Numbered from the stretch's first letter, positions 11,271-23,591 are shown. The stretch: 64,000 nucleotides of DNA from Procambarus clarkii (GCF_040958095.1 NC_091219.1:25052202-25116201), one strand, 5' to 3'. Translations and numbers: made by a program. The notes: generated by a model not told the origin, from the letters alone.

Positions 11271-12503
11271 TATTCCCCCACACTCCCCACCTCACCTCTT
11301 CCCTCCAGGCAGGCTTCTCTCTCTCCACCAGATCCTTGCTGTCAGACACACGGCTCCATCTGCCTGGCGTATGTATACGCGGCTACTTAAGTTTTATGCA
11401 TACATTTTCATTCATTTTATACAGGTGGGGATACAGAACACGACACCTGACTCCTGTTAGCAGGCTCACAACTTTCCCCTTTCCCGTAGCTCATCTTAAT
11501 TAAGCCTTACTATATTTTGTCGTTTTATATTGCAAGACGATCAGCAAACCTGTTTAGAACCAGGTCCCCAATTCCTGTTAGATGAATCAAGAGTGAAGAG
11601 ATAGGAACTGGTGGTCAGTTTATCTTCCGTGCTCAGGGCTCTAACCCAGACGAAATTGGTCGCGAGGCGCGGGACAGGTGGGCTACCACTACGCCACAGG
11701 AACAGTCTTAATTAACGCCTCTCAACCTCCGCAAGCAAATGATAAGTGACAATAGTGTGGCTGAGGATATGATGACCAGACCACACACTAGAAGATGAAC
11801 ACACGACGACGTTTCGGTCCGTCCTGGTTGATACCTGGTTGGTTGATACCTGGTTGGTTGATACCTGGTTGGTTGATACCTGGTAGATGGGCCATACATT
11901 CGACCAAATCATGATCCAGGACGGACTGAAACGTCGTCTTTTCTTCGTCTTTTTGTGTGTGGGTTGATGAAAAAACGACGTTGTTTCGGTCCGTCCTGGT
12001 TCAGTAATAAGTTGATGGTAAAACTACATGGGGCATGTGGTTTGGTCATCAACCTCTACATTGGTTATTAAGGCCAACAAGATACCCGATTACTGACCAT
12101 CCAGCAATACTGATCACAGTTCAGGGACAATATGAACCCGCAGTATTGATACACCGAGACACGGAAGGCAGCTCTCAGGGTATATGTCTCAGAGGATCTA
12201 AATACTGTAATTTATATTGTTTTCAGGCGAGTGTTGTTGTTTATAGTCATAAACACACTGTCCTTTAACCACCTTCATTGGTGTCTCAGATATTGTTTCT
12301 CAAGTAAGTAATTATCACAAGAAAGCACCAAGCCGGGAAGGATATTGTTTCTAAAGTCTTTTTTATTTTATTAAGGTGTGTTGTTGATGCGCGCGCACCT
12401 TTCTCAGCTGGCAAGTGTTCGTTGTCGATCTTTATACTTCCTTGGAGATTGCAAGCTTCTTTTTTTCTTTACACTCAAAGGAAACTTTATTCTTTTTCTC
12501 TTA
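11271..12503. repeat. 1.2-kb tandem duplication, copy 1
   Basis: Starts TATTCCCCCACACTCCCCAC and ends ...CTTTTTCTCTTA. The next copy begins at 12502 and appears identical by eye except that copy 1 has four units of a 15-bp motif (TTGATACCTGGTTGG) and copy 2 has three. The unit includes a minus-strand tRNA-like SINE head (11590-11705: A box TGGCGTAGTGGT, B box GGTTAGAGCCC) and the decapod-type 'gacgacgtttcggtccgtcc' repeat in opposite orientations around the 15-bp array. No convincing gene; the 77-codon frame at 12035 is repeated at 13251. Confidence 0.95.
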
Positions 12504-13719
12504 TTCCCCCACACTCCCCACCTCACCTCTTCCCTCCAGGCAGGCTTCTCTCTCTCCACCAGATCCTTGCTGTCAGACACACGGCTCCATCTGCCTGGCG
12601 TATGTATACGCGGCTACTTAAGTTTTATGCATACATTTTCATTCATTTTATACAGGTGGGGATACAGAACACGACACCTGACTCCTGTTAGCAGGCTCAC
12701 AACTTTCCCCTTTCCCGTAGCTCATCTTAATTAAGCCTTACTATATTTTGTCGTTTTATATTGCAAGACGATCAGCAAACCTGTTTAGAACCAGGTCCCC
12801 AATTCCTGTTAGATGAATCAAGAGTGAAGAGATAGGAACTGGTGGTCAGTTTATCTTCCGTGCTCAGGGCTCTAACCCAGACGAAATTGGTCGCGAGGCG
12901 CGGGACAGGTGGGCTACCACTACGCCACAGGAACAGTCTTAATTAACGCCTCTCAACCTCCGCAAGCAAATGATAAGTGACAATAGTGTGGCTGAGGATA
13001 TGATGACCAGACCACACACTAGAAGATGAACACACGACGACGTTTCGGTCCGTCCTGGTTGATACCTGGTTGGTTGATACCTGGTTGGTTGATACCTGGT
13101 AGATGGGCCATACATTCGACCAAATCATGATCCAGGACGGACTGAAACGTCGTCTTTTCTTCGTCTTTTTGTGTGTGGGTTGATGAAAAAACGACGTTGT
13201 TTCGGTCCGTCCTGGTTCAGTAATAAGTTGATGGTAAAACTACATGGGGCATGTGGTTTGGTCATCAACCTCTACATTGGTTATTAAGGCCAACAAGATA
13301 CCCGATTACTGACCATCCAGCAATACTGATCACAGTTCAGGGACAATATGAACCCGCAGTATTGATACACCGAGACACGGAAGGCAGCTCTCAGGGTATA
13401 TGTCTCAGAGGATCTAAATACTGTAATTTATATTGTTTTCAGGCGAGTGTTGTTGTTTATAGTCATAAACACACTGTCCTTTAACCACCTTCATTGGTGT
13501 CTCAGATATTGTTTCTCAAGTAAGTAATTATCACAAGAAAGCACCAAGCCGGGAAGGATATTGTTTCTAAAGTCTTTTTTATTTTATTAAGGTGTGTTGT
13601 TGATGCGCGCGCACCTTTCTCAGCTGGCAAGTGTTCGTTGTCGATCTTTATACTTCCTTGGAGATTGCAAGCTTCTTTTTTTCTTTACACTCAAAGGAAA
13701 CTTTATTCTTTTTCTCTTA
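12502..13719. repeat. 1.2-kb tandem duplication, copy 2
   Basis: Second copy of the unit at 11271-12503, offset 1231 bp before and 1216 bp after the 15-bp array. The lack of visible substitutions means either a very recent duplication or an assembly duplication of one locus. Confidence 0.95.
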
Positions 13720-14483
13720 CTGCTCATCAAAACTTGCTAAAAAAGCCAAGTTAGCACTCGTCGACTGTTGTTAAGATAAGTTAAGCTCCTCTCATTCCGC
13801 TCCCAGTAAACAAGGCTATTATTATTCTTTAAAAGTTACCCCGACTGTCTCTCGTTCTCTCTCTCACACATGGCGACTCAAAGTCTCTCCTCCCCCCCAT
13901 CCCTTCTTCCTCGAACCCTTCTTCTTCTTCTTCAGGCTAATTAATGCTACTTTCCACTACGTTTCTTCTCTGGCGCATCTTATCAGAGATTCATTAATTC
14001 ACCCGTGCTGTATATATTGCTTCCTTTCCTCCCCACCCTTCCTGGTTATTACATCTACGTCCCTTCCCTTTCTTCCTCCTCATTCGACACCCCAAACAAT
14101 ACCATCCCCCCCCCATCACGCAGATTTTTCACACACACACACACACACACGGAAAAAACACATCTCCACCCATCCTCCGAACACTTGAAGCAGCAGTCAT
14201 CTCCATTTATTCCCCCGCCCCATCCCCCTGGGGTCTCCTCTGGGAATGGAAATGAAATGCAGGCAGGAACAGAGATTGCAGATGCACCCAGAGCTCAACC
14301 GGCCAGTGTGCTCCAGGGAGAATGTGATAACAGGTGATGAAACAAAATAGAGAGAACAAAGGGTGGGGGGGGGAAGGGGAAAAGAGAATAAGGATCATTG
14401 CACATACCATGTCTTTATAGTCCACGAATCAACCTGAACTTGCCGAGTAGGAAAATGGGAAATATATAGTCTATGTGATTGTC

Positions 14484-14485
<2 letters not shown>
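13720..14485. other. No gene seen
   Basis: C- and T-rich sequence with short CACA and CTT runs. The 110-codon frame at 14005 is low complexity (Pro/Ser/Thr) without a recognisable domain. Confidence 0.5.
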
Positions 14486-14534
<49 letters not shown>

Positions 14535-14918
14535 GTACCTAGTAGCCAGAACGCACTTCTATGCCTACTATTCAAGGCCCGATTTGCCTAATAAGCCAAG
14601 TTTTCCTGAATTAATATATTTTTTCTAATTTTTTTCTTATGAAATGATAAAGTTACCCATTTCATTATGTATGAGGTAAATTTTTTTTTATTGGAGTTAA
14701 AATTAACGTAGATATATGACCAAACCTAACCAACCCTACCTAACCTAACCTAACCTATATTTATAGGTAAGGTTAGGTTAGGTAGCCAAAAAAAGCTAGG
14801 TTAGGTTAGGTTAGGTAGGTTAGGTAGACGAAAAAACATTAATTCATGAAAACTTGGCTTATTAGGCAAATCGGGCGTTGAATAGTAGGCTGAGAAGTGC
14901 GTTCTGGCTATTAGGTAC

Positions 14919-14958
<40 letters not shown>
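14486..14958. mobile_element. Foldback element with telomere-like TTAGG core, flanked by (TA)n
   Basis: Arms of roughly 80 bp are inverted: 14532-14615 (GTCGTACCTAGTAGCCAGAA...) pairs with about 14838-14922 (...TCTGGCTATTAGGTACGAC). TA arrays flank both sides (14488-14531, 14922-14958). The centre contains CCTAACCTAACC near 14740-14757 and inverted TTAGGTTAGG runs near 14768-14826, the arthropod telomere pentamer. No ORF, so it is non-autonomous. Confidence 0.7.
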
Positions 14959-14959
<1 letters not shown>

Positions 14960-14960
<1 letters not shown>

Positions 14961-16250
14961 GTGTCAGACCACGAAGGATTAAGACAGGAACTTTCTTAAG
15001 TACTTTCGTATTTAAACATATATCTTCAGAAGGATGTATTTCCAGTTCAGTGGGTGTGAATATATAGGCAGGAAAGAGGTGAGGTGAGATACAATGTCTT
15101 TAATGAGATAATGGGATATTAATAAGGTATTAGTGAGATAAATAGCAATGATGCTACTCAAATCGCACTTTAACTGATCAATCAAGGGTAAGATTTTTCG
15201 ACCAGGGGTTTGCAGTCGACCCGACCACACTCTGGCCTACAGTATGGTGTTCACATTCTTACGCCCCCACACATCAGATCACAATGAACCACAATGGCTT
15301 TCCCTTCTATTTACCTGGGCTGTAGGAGTCTCAAACTGTGGACTCCATGCGTGAGACTGTGATAGAGCTTTGTCTTATATATGTTTCACAATGTCCTGAT
15401 ATATCAATGAAAATAATTTTGAAGCAATGGAGTATTTGGAATCAGCCTTCTGGTGATTCCCAGACACTTGCCAACTGACTCGGCCAGTATAGTACAAAAG
15501 TCAACCAGCATGGAACTCTACTGAATTCACTGGGAGGTTCTACTTATATATATACTCACTATGACCCCTAAGATGATTTGAATCCAGGCCATCACAGGTC
15601 TCCCCACCAACAGCACTAGTACCATCACCACTGCATCACACACACACAGGCAAAGAGAAAGAGAGAGAGAGAAATTGATTCTAGCACAAATCTTCCTATA
15701 GTTGTTATACTGTTCTTCATTTGGGCAGGAAGTTGAAAAATTAACTCTCTTAAGGTCATTTTACAATTTGTCGTGATAATAAAAGATGCGTAAAGTTCTC
15801 AACATCTCTCGAGGCAGCAAGGAAGTGGATATGAGTTAGCAGAAGCAATAATATACAGTATATAACCAAGTAGGATGAAGTGAAGTTAGTCTTTACCCAG
15901 CTAAAGTTGGCTGGGATAGTGGGTGAGATGTCAGCTAGGTATTCTGGCTTGGTCTTGAGGATGGTATGATGTACTTAAGAGTAAACTGGCTCTTGAAGGT
16001 GTAATGAGTGAATCTGATATCTCAATTATTCAGTGCTGTTGGTTGACAACAACGAAAAATCAACAAATACAATGACAATAGATAATTAGACACAGGCAAA
16101 GCATATCACACTTATCTTATATGCTATGGATGAAAGAGTGGATTGTTACCAGAAACCATACTGGTGCTCCAATGAAGGTACAAGATCACCAGTGAGAACC
16201 AGTCATGCACGTCAAGGACCCTTAATTATTATAAGCAGTCTGGCCTGGTG
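14960..16250. other. No gene seen
   Basis: AT-rich, moderately complex sequence. No frames above 75 codons and no domain or tRNA-like head that I can identify. Confidence 0.5.
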
Positions 16251-16251
16251 G

Positions 16252-16255
<4 letters not shown>

Positions 16256-16322
<67 letters not shown>
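16256..16322. repeat. (GT)n microsatellite
   Basis: About 33 GT units. Confidence 0.97.
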
Positions 16323-16325
<3 letters not shown>

Positions 16326-16724
16326 AATATATATACTGTACAGTAATTTTCTCTTTTTGTGGTTCTTGGTTGCAATTCAATTTTAAAATATATTGAAGAG
16401 GGAGATAGAGGGAAGGGAAGTTAAAAGGGGAAAGTGAAAAAGAAAGAGAGGAGACAAGAGGGGAGGAAGGTATGTATATGCGAGAAAAATACGATCATGA
16501 CAATGTTTAGTCTATAGAAAGGCTATCTGCCGGGGAAACTTAAAACAGTCCCTAGAAACTATTGATCCATTCTGGGCCAAGAACATCTGGGTTGAAAGAA
16601 GATTTCTTTTGCACTCTCTACATATCTAGTTCATCCCGGAAGAAATACAAATGATTGAAAACTTCATCATATACTGTACTAAAAAAATATACATGGAAAC
16701 TTGATAGGAATGAATAAATGAATT

Positions 16725-16905
16725 ATCAGGGTAAAGCGCCAAGCCATTACGACTATATAGCACTTGGAAGGGGTCCGGATAAGCATTTGGGATGGGACGG
16801 GGGGGGGGGGGAGGAATGGCACCCAACCACTTGTACGGTCAGGGATTGAATGCCAACCTGCATGAAGCGAGACCCTCGCTCTACTGTCCATCCCAAGTGG
16901 CTGGA
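16725..16905 (-). mobile_element. tRNA-derived SINE
   Basis: The body 'agcgccaagccattacgact' and 'ggaaggggtccggataagca', read on the minus strand, is the family also seen at 10.8 and 60.3 kb. The tRNA-like head contains CAATCCCTGACCG as B box. Confidence 0.7.
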
Positions 16906-17044
16906 CAAAATTTGATAGGAGAAATGCTGAATTTAAGAACACTTCTACAGCTGATGTCACTTTCAACATCTTGATTGTGAACTCAATTACATACACTGTA
17001 TTTCTTTTTCTAAGAGTATTTTTTATTTATTAATTTATATATAT

Positions 17045-17285
17045 ATAGAGTTCTTACATTCCTGTATAGCCACTAGCACGCGCAACATTTTGGGCAAGTC
17101 CTTAATCCTAATATTCCCTGCAATACAACCCCGCCAAATCATTTAACAACCAGGTACCCATTTTACCATTGGATAAACAGAGGCTACAGTTAATGATTGA
17201 CACCCAGTAAATCTTACCCGGCCAGGATACGAACCCTGGCCAAAACGCTCGACAAACGCCAGACTTACCGATATGCCACGGAGAT
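17045..17285 (-). mobile_element. tRNA-derived SINE (ACTAGTACGCG family), diverged copy
   Basis: Same family as 21978-22228 and 40143-40412: tail 'ttcttacattcctgtatagc', middle 'aacagaggctacagttaa', then the tRNA-like head with B box GGTTCGTATCCTGG and a decayed A box near 17275 (minus strand). Confidence 0.75.
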
Positions 17286-17289
17286 ATAC

Positions 17290-18900
17290 TTCAGTATGAA
17301 GTACAGTACTGTACTGTACTGAATTAGAAACTCTGACTTTTCATATTCTACTATAAAAGTAAAAGATTATTACAATGATTACTTTCACCACTTAATAATA
17401 TATATCACTATTACTAAGTACTGAACTTGCTTTGCTATAATTACCAATTACTAACACCACTATGACCTAGTTGTCTAACACTGCATATATCTACCCCCAT
17501 TCTGACATGCTGTGGGTGATGGAGTACATTAGCATACAATGAGCATGATAAAACCCATATAATATTTGTACTGTACCCACTAAACATCACCCATCAATCA
17601 GATCCTGTGAAGATCAAGATTCCCTATAAAAGGTATATTTTTATTAATTAATTTCATGCATTTAATTAAAATACAGAATCCCAACAATTTTGTTTTGTAT
17701 AAACACTTACCTTGCAAGAAAATTTGCTCTAGTATTTCTGCACTGCACAAAATCAAAGAAACATAGTAGAAACATGATGAAAAAAACATGGGGGGAAAAA
17801 AATGCCTAAAAACTTCCTACTGTCACTATGACAAAAAGAAACAGGTGGGACACATACAAACAATGCAGCCACCTGTGCACTATACAAATGATGATAAAGG
17901 GAAGAGGGTATGAGAAGAGGGTTAAGGAAGAAGAGGAAATTTGGCCAGGAATACAGGCAATAAAATAAAAGTGAATGCTATACACTGAAAGCCTCCTTAA
18001 CAAACATGCTGTAACCCTTTCAGAAAATGCAACCGAGGTTAGGAAAAGAAATGGTAACCATCATGCTGCATCACATCAAACTCCACCAAGTCTCTTTATG
18101 TAATTATGTTGTCAAGAAAAACAAGGTTAATACAGTATTGCACATAATAAGCTACCAAACAGATAGTTTTAGTTCTAAGTTGATACATGTTCATTTAAAC
18201 CAATATATTATTAAATACTCTATATTTATACCCAAGCAATACAGAACTAGTAATGACCAAGGTACTTGATGTCATTATTTTGAAGTGCAAATAAATATTT
18301 TACAACATACACAACATGAAATAATTGACCAAGTTATTTTATATGTGTGTATATGTTTAATCTCCTTTAGGGAATTGGAAAAAAAAAATAGCAGGATGAA
18401 AAATAACAGATAGAGCCATTGGCTACAATATTGATATCAGTTAAGTTTATTTAATATACTGTATTTATATTATTTATTCAAGGTGAAAAGAAAGTATACA
18501 AAGGAAATTTAAATTATTGTATTCACTATCACTATTCAATAAAGAAGTATTAAATCACTTTAATAATAATGTACTCACTATTTAATAATGAAGATTACTA
18601 AAGGCTCATATTGGAAATACAGTAAAAAAATCAAAATAGAAAAAAGTAACTGACAAAAATGGACATTTAATTGGCTAAATTAAAAAAAACATCTACAGTA
18701 GATGAATGCTAATATATAATTTTTTTAAGACACTCATTATACTCTAGTCACACTACAGAAAATATAAATAAATATGGAAAAATAAATAAGTACTGTATAC
18801 AGTTCAGTACATAGACCTTTATATAACACATTTTTGACAAAGTATTTTTACAAATATTTAAACTGAATAAACTATTTCAACATAACAATCACTGAAAACT
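17290..18900. other. AT-rich, no gene seen
   Basis: High A+T with many short runs. Frames up to 80 codons have no recognisable motif. It may be the far 3' side of the SDHAF3 locus or plain intergenic sequence. Confidence 0.5.
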
Positions 18901-19171
18901 CACCTCCTCACTCTAGTAAAGATAACCAAGGATTCGGCCTCTTTCCCAGCTCACACACACCCTTCCACCCACTGAAACACACTCCCTTCCACCCAATGAA
19001 ACACATACCATCCAAAGGCAAGAGCACTGGTCTAGTACACCAGAGGCCAGGAGTTCGATAATCCCAGGAGGCACTGTGGTGCCTAAATGACTACAGTTGT
19101 TTACGTTTACACACACATAACACAGCCATAACACACACCCTTCCACATAGATAACACACATAACACAGCCA

Positions 19172-19445
19172 CCAGCGCCGGTGCCACGTAATCCTGTGGC
19201 CCGGGTTCGATTCCTGGCACCGGCGAGAAACAAAAATGGGCAGAGTTTCTTTCAGCCTGATGCCCCTGTTACCTAGCAGTAAATAGGTACCTGGAAGTCA
19301 CACAACTGTTACAGGCTGCTTTGTGTGTGTGTGTGTGAAAAAAAAATTAGTTAGTAGTTAGTAACAGTCGATTGATTGATGGTTGAGAGGCAGGCCGAAA
19401 GAGCAGAGCTCAACCCCCGCAAGCACAACTAGGTGAATACATACA
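19172..19445 (+). mobile_element. tRNA-derived SINE plus LINE-tail fragment
   Basis: GGTTCGATTCCTGG (B box) is followed by CACCGGCGAGAAACA and the 'tgttacctagcagtaaatag' body of the 1383-1641 SINE family. A GT run and 'caagcacaactaggtgaata' follow; the latter is the end of the LINE 3'UTR family also seen at 24.3, 40.9 and 46.7 kb. Confidence 0.7.
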
Positions 19446-20165
19446 CACACATATTATTAGGCCATACGAGGCTAGGGGTTACATCCAGAGATTATGGTTA
19501 TAATAGGACCTGGCTTTATATGCAGTAATGAAGTAATATATTGAATTGTTAGAATGAACAGCTTTTTAACCCATTATCATTAAATTAGCATGTTAAAACT
19601 ACATCTAGATAAATGTTGAAAGAAATATAAACAACTGTAAGGTTCATGTACTTTTAATAGCAATTTTTTCTTGCAATTATTTCACACAAAATCCCACCAA
19701 ATGCATTTACCTATATGCAGATTAATAAAATAAAAATAATAATTCAACATATAACCTCATTACCGAAATAGGTATCACATCGTCCAATTATCAGGGTAAG
19801 CGACGTTCTCCCTAAGCCAATGACTAAACTTTCCCAAGATGCAACCCACAACAGTTCCCAAATTCCCTGGTACCTGTACTTACTTCCCTGGTATTTGCAG
19901 TAAGGAAACATGCCCAAAAATGTTGTTGTGCTCAAGAATCTAACCCAGGGCTTCCCTGCACTGATCACTGAGCTGTGACATCTGGGAACATAACCCTAGA
20001 TTTCCAAATGTTATATAGAATACTGTATTTCTATATAACACAATGACTTCAAGGAACACAACTACAGTGTTATATAAGGGTTGACTGTATGTATTTGCAT
20101 ATGTACAGTATATTTATAAATTTAATCGACAAATAAAAATATAAATAGCAGAATTTGGCTTTTGT

Positions 20166-20171
20166 TTTATT
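20166..20171 (-). terminator. Poly(A) signal of SDHAF3
   Basis: AATAAA on the minus strand, about 100 nt after the SDHAF3 stop codon. No other canonical hexamer lies nearer on that strand. Confidence 0.6.
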
Positions 20172-20273
20172 AGCAAGTGAAGACAGTTATTAATTTATCA
20201 ATCCACACTTTTTGTATACACATAAGAGCTAAACAAATTAACATTATTTCTAACTTCCTAAATAAAACTGCAA

Positions 20274-21894
20274 TCATTTATCTATTTTATTTTCAGTATC
20301 AAGAGTCTCTGGGTCTCTTGCTGCCTCATGTAACTCAAACAACTGATAAATCTGAACATCACTAAATTTAGCTAAATCTCCTTCATTTAATGGTGCGCCA
20401 ATAACTTTTGCAGTGTGAGTGCCGCGTATTCCTAATTGCTTAGCTATAGTGACTGCATAGTTTGTCCACTCTGACATGAATATCTGAGCTTGTTCTGGAG
20501 TTGCTTCTTTGTGTCGTCGAAATTCATCACGAGCATACTGGTCACCTACAGAGCATCATAAAATCAATTTAATTACTGTGCTTTCTATCATTTACATACT
20601 CATAGTTTTCAAACTGAGCAGAATTTATAATCATTTCAACTTCATATTTCATGAACTTAATTTAAAAATTCTTACTCTTCACTCTTCCTCATCAAGTATA
20701 TTTGTCATTAACACTTCAACTGCATGACAGAACCAGGGATATTCTTGGCAAGTATCTGCAAACTGCGCGACACAATCAGGGATGCTTTAAAGTACCGCGT
20801 AAGATTTAAAAGTCCATTGCATAAACGGAGCAACCATATGCTACCCAGGGGCGATTGTAATCAACCGCCATATTGAAAAAATCCAGGTAAGCTGAATTGG
20901 TGGAAAGCCCTTGTATCAAGTGACCATGGCAGACATATGACTCTCCACTCCCCAATGCCATCCTGTGGCTCACTTCACAGAACTGTTTACGGAAGAAGAA
21001 ATTCAGACGAAATTGATGGAAACTGATGAGTAAGTGACCTTGATGATTCGGATACAGGTAAAAATTATACATATGGCTCAGAACGAAGTGATACAGACAG
21101 TAACGTTAACACATGTGTCCATCCCAAGGCCCAGGCCTACACCATCACTACTCCCAGCATGACCCACACTCCACACCAACATTCCCACCACGAGACAGGC
21201 CATGTGGATCTGTGCAACATGCTGTTGCTTTACGCCGTGAATATGCATTGGATTATTCATTTTCCAGATTAGTGACGGAATCTGATAGTAGTTTTAGGAG
21301 TGCTATGGCTAGTGGTAGCAGCAGTGTATTTGGTGTTACCAGGCATAGCTCTGCTAAGTCAATTGCTACACCTGAACAGCAGGTGTATTCTCACGTGAGA
21401 GATTGTACACACAAATCCTTACATTTGATGATACAGATGCAGGGGGTTACAAACATTACCCCATATACTAGTGAGGGAAATGGTGTATCTTATGACATAT
21501 ATACTTGTGATGAGCCACTCATGGAATATATTGTTCAGGAAACAAACATTCTCACTGTGGCACAAAATTCTACAAATAAGTGATCTGGAGTTAATGATGT
21601 TGAGCTTAAGTTTCTGTAGCATAGTAAATATTATAGAGAACAAAATTACATTGAAACTGAGGAGGCTAACCCAAGATCATTTTCACTTTTGATTTTGATT
21701 TTTTTAAACAATCCATATATTATGATACCCTTTAATATAAAATATTAAATTTCTATAAAAATACATGGAAATCTTCTCATACCTAGAGCCCTCAATTCCA
21801 AAGGCAGACCACGATGTAGCTTAAGGACAGTTTTATACAAGACTCGTACACGCTGCAGATGAGTGAAATTCTGAACTGCTCTTCCCCTTACCAT
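20274..21894 (-). CDS. SDHAF3: Succinate dehydrogenase assembly factor 3 (ACN9/Sdh7 family)
   Basis: Two coding exons on the minus strand. Exon a, 21894-21783, starts ATG and includes LYKTVLKLHRGLPLELRALG; exon b, 20545-20274, continues DQYARDEFRRHK, then SEWTNYAVTIAKQLG and FSDVQIYQLFELHEAA, to TGA. Phase 1 joins G|GT precisely at ALG-DQY; donor GTATGA, acceptor CTCTGTAG. The 127-residue product matches the usual 120-130 residues of this LYR-motif family, which in yeast and flies protects the iron-sulfur subunit during assembly of complex II in the mitochondrial matrix. The LYR position reads LYK here, so it is a variant. An acceptor (CATTTTCAG) seven bases before the ATG suggests a non-coding upstream exon, possibly near 22.49-22.74 kb (donor GTAAGG at 22484-22489). 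The 1.2-kb intron holds a transposon relic. Confidence 0.93.
20930..21600 (+). mobile_element. Probable piggyBac-like transposase relic in SDHAF3 intron
   Basis: The plus strand reads FTEEEIQTKLMETDE, then with a frameshift SDLDDSDTGKNYTYGSERSD (an acidic Asp/Ser-rich stretch), and further on EPLMEYIVQETNILTVAQN before a stop. An acidic N-terminus followed by an 'I-V-x-Q-T-N' helix resembles the N-terminal part of piggyBac/PGBD transposases. The catalytic core is absent and frames are broken. It is antisense to SDHAF3 and within its intron. Assignment is tentative. Confidence 0.45.
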
Positions 21895-21977
21895 TTCTGC
21901 CCTGAAAATGCATAATTACACATATATAGTATATTGATTATAATGTACAGTATTATGTATTACATATGTGATTTTGA

Positions 21978-22228
21978 GATATATACAAGAGTTGTTACAT
22001 TCTTGTACAGCCACTAGTACGCGTAGCGTTTCGGGCAGGTCCCTGGAATACGATCCCCTGCCGCGAAGAATCGTTTTTTCATCCAAGTACACATTTTACT
22101 GTTGCGTTAAACAGAGGCTACAGTTAAGGAAATGCGCCCAGTAAATCCTCCCCGGCCAGGATACGAACCCATGACATAGCGCTCGCGGAACGCCAGGCGA
22201 GTGTCTTACCACTACACCACGGAGACTA
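21978..22228 (-). mobile_element. tRNA-derived SINE (ACTAGTACGCG family)
   Basis: On the minus strand: A box TGGTGTAGTGGTAAGACACT, B box GGTTCGTATCCTGG, followed by a body ending in 'tgtacaagaatgtaacaac' and an AT tail. It is nearly the same as 40143-40412. Confidence 0.85.
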
Positions 22229-22229
22229 G

Positions 22230-23330
22230 TCCTTAAAAAATTAATTAAATTAGTTAATTAATAAAAATAATTAATTAATAAAAATAAAATAATTAATTAA
22301 AAAAGATTAAATTAGTCCTTAGAAAAATCATTAATGTACGAGTTAATCTCAATACCTAACGGTAAAATTAGGAAGTAATTTTGTTTCCAGGTGATCTTTA
22401 GATGCAAAACTATCACTTCAAACAACTTCATATCTGAGATAGCAAAATTAAAGGCAATTGCAAAATATTGTTCACTATATAAACCTTACCTTATGTATAT
22501 CAGCAACAGAACCTTTGGTGCTTGGAAAACAACGTCGCTAATGACACCGCGAATCACCAGCTCAAGTTACCACTCAATGCCTGCAATTCGTCTCACAACA
22601 GCACCACGAAATCTCACAGCCGACTGTGTAAACAAAGCTACAGAAACGATGGCAGTAATCCGGATCGTGCACAGGAACGCTCAGCTAGCCTCTGTCATCC
22701 TGTTCGGGGACTGGTCAAGTCGTATACTGCAATTTCGGATACCGGGCTAGAAATAACTTCGTTCACTGAGAAGTTTGTACATACAAACCATTCCGTTCGT
22801 ATATGCGCTGGTTTGTGTTCGCTGTTGTTCTCGTCTGAATAAATACATGGCACTTGTTCATATAATTAGCGCTTCCATTATTTTGAATTATTTATCCATT
22901 ATTAGAATAACAAGGTGCAAACCATATCCCCTTACAGTTGAAATCTATTTATTTATATACAAGAAGGTACATTGGGTTGCGAGAGTACATAACATTTATT
23001 AAGAGGTACATTGTAGCAAGATTAACATGGGCGACCCTTTTGGAAACGCATAGAAATGCAACACTTGGGTTGACCCGATTGACAGACTGGTTATATTCCA
23101 ACAGGGTCTGAGACATTTACACTGGCGGGCGGCGTTCTTGCCAACAATATGGCTGTTAAGTGGAAAATTGTAACTGTTAAGAGCATTCTATTGTGGTTTT
23201 AATATTGAACAATTATACATATACGAAACAGACAAATCTGGTATCCGAAATAGTAAAAATATTAGTGTGCGATGTGATCAATGTAAGGGGGATATTGGGT
23301 GTGCCTCGTATCCCCTACAACAACAAGAAG
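22230..23330. other. Probable promoter/5' region between SDHAF3 and a plus-strand first exon
   Basis: 22230-22320 is an AATTAA-rich tract. 22490-22740 is CpG-richer and may hold the non-coding first exon of SDHAF3 on the minus strand. 23110-23160 contains a GC-rich block followed by CCAACAATATGGC, reminiscent of core-promoter elements. The plus frame at 22522-22842 has no recognisable domain. This could be a bidirectional promoter; evidence is compositional only. Confidence 0.3.
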
Positions 23331-23340
23331 TTCGAGAGCG

Positions 23341-23420
23341 ATGAGGCCGCCACCTATTAGCTTCAGGATGTCGTCGAATCTAAATCAACAATATACTACC
23401 GCCGCTACTTTCTCGGAAAC
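23341..23420 (+). CDS. Possible first coding exon of an unrecognised gene
   Basis: Two in-frame ATGs (23341 and 23368) open a frame reading MSSNLNQQYTTAATFSET from the second, ended by the strong donor AC|GTAAGTACC at 23421 (phase 2). The segment is less repetitive and CpG-richer than its surroundings and lies 0.6-1.4 kb from the presumed 5' end of SDHAF3 in divergent orientation. I found no following exon that I could tie to it. It may equally be a non-coding 5' exon. Confidence 0.3.
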
Positions 23421-23454
23421 GTAAGTACCTGCCGCTTTACTTCTCTCACCCTGC

Positions 23455-23591
23455 CTAGCCTGGCCTGGCCTGGCCTAGCCTAGCCAGACCTGACCAGACC
23501 TGACCAGACCTGACCAGACCTGATCAGACCTGACCTGGCCTTACCTTACCTTACCTTACTTCTTTATGTATGTACCTTTGCCTAAATAAAA

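Noticed and set aside
14700-14826. True telomere
   Set aside because: TTAGG/CCTAA runs are short, inverted and enclosed by foldback arms within a contiguous chromosome region.
22391-22842. Two overlapping ORFs of 119 and 106 codons
   Set aside because: No domain, both frames have similar composition, and the region looks more like an SDHAF3 5' region.
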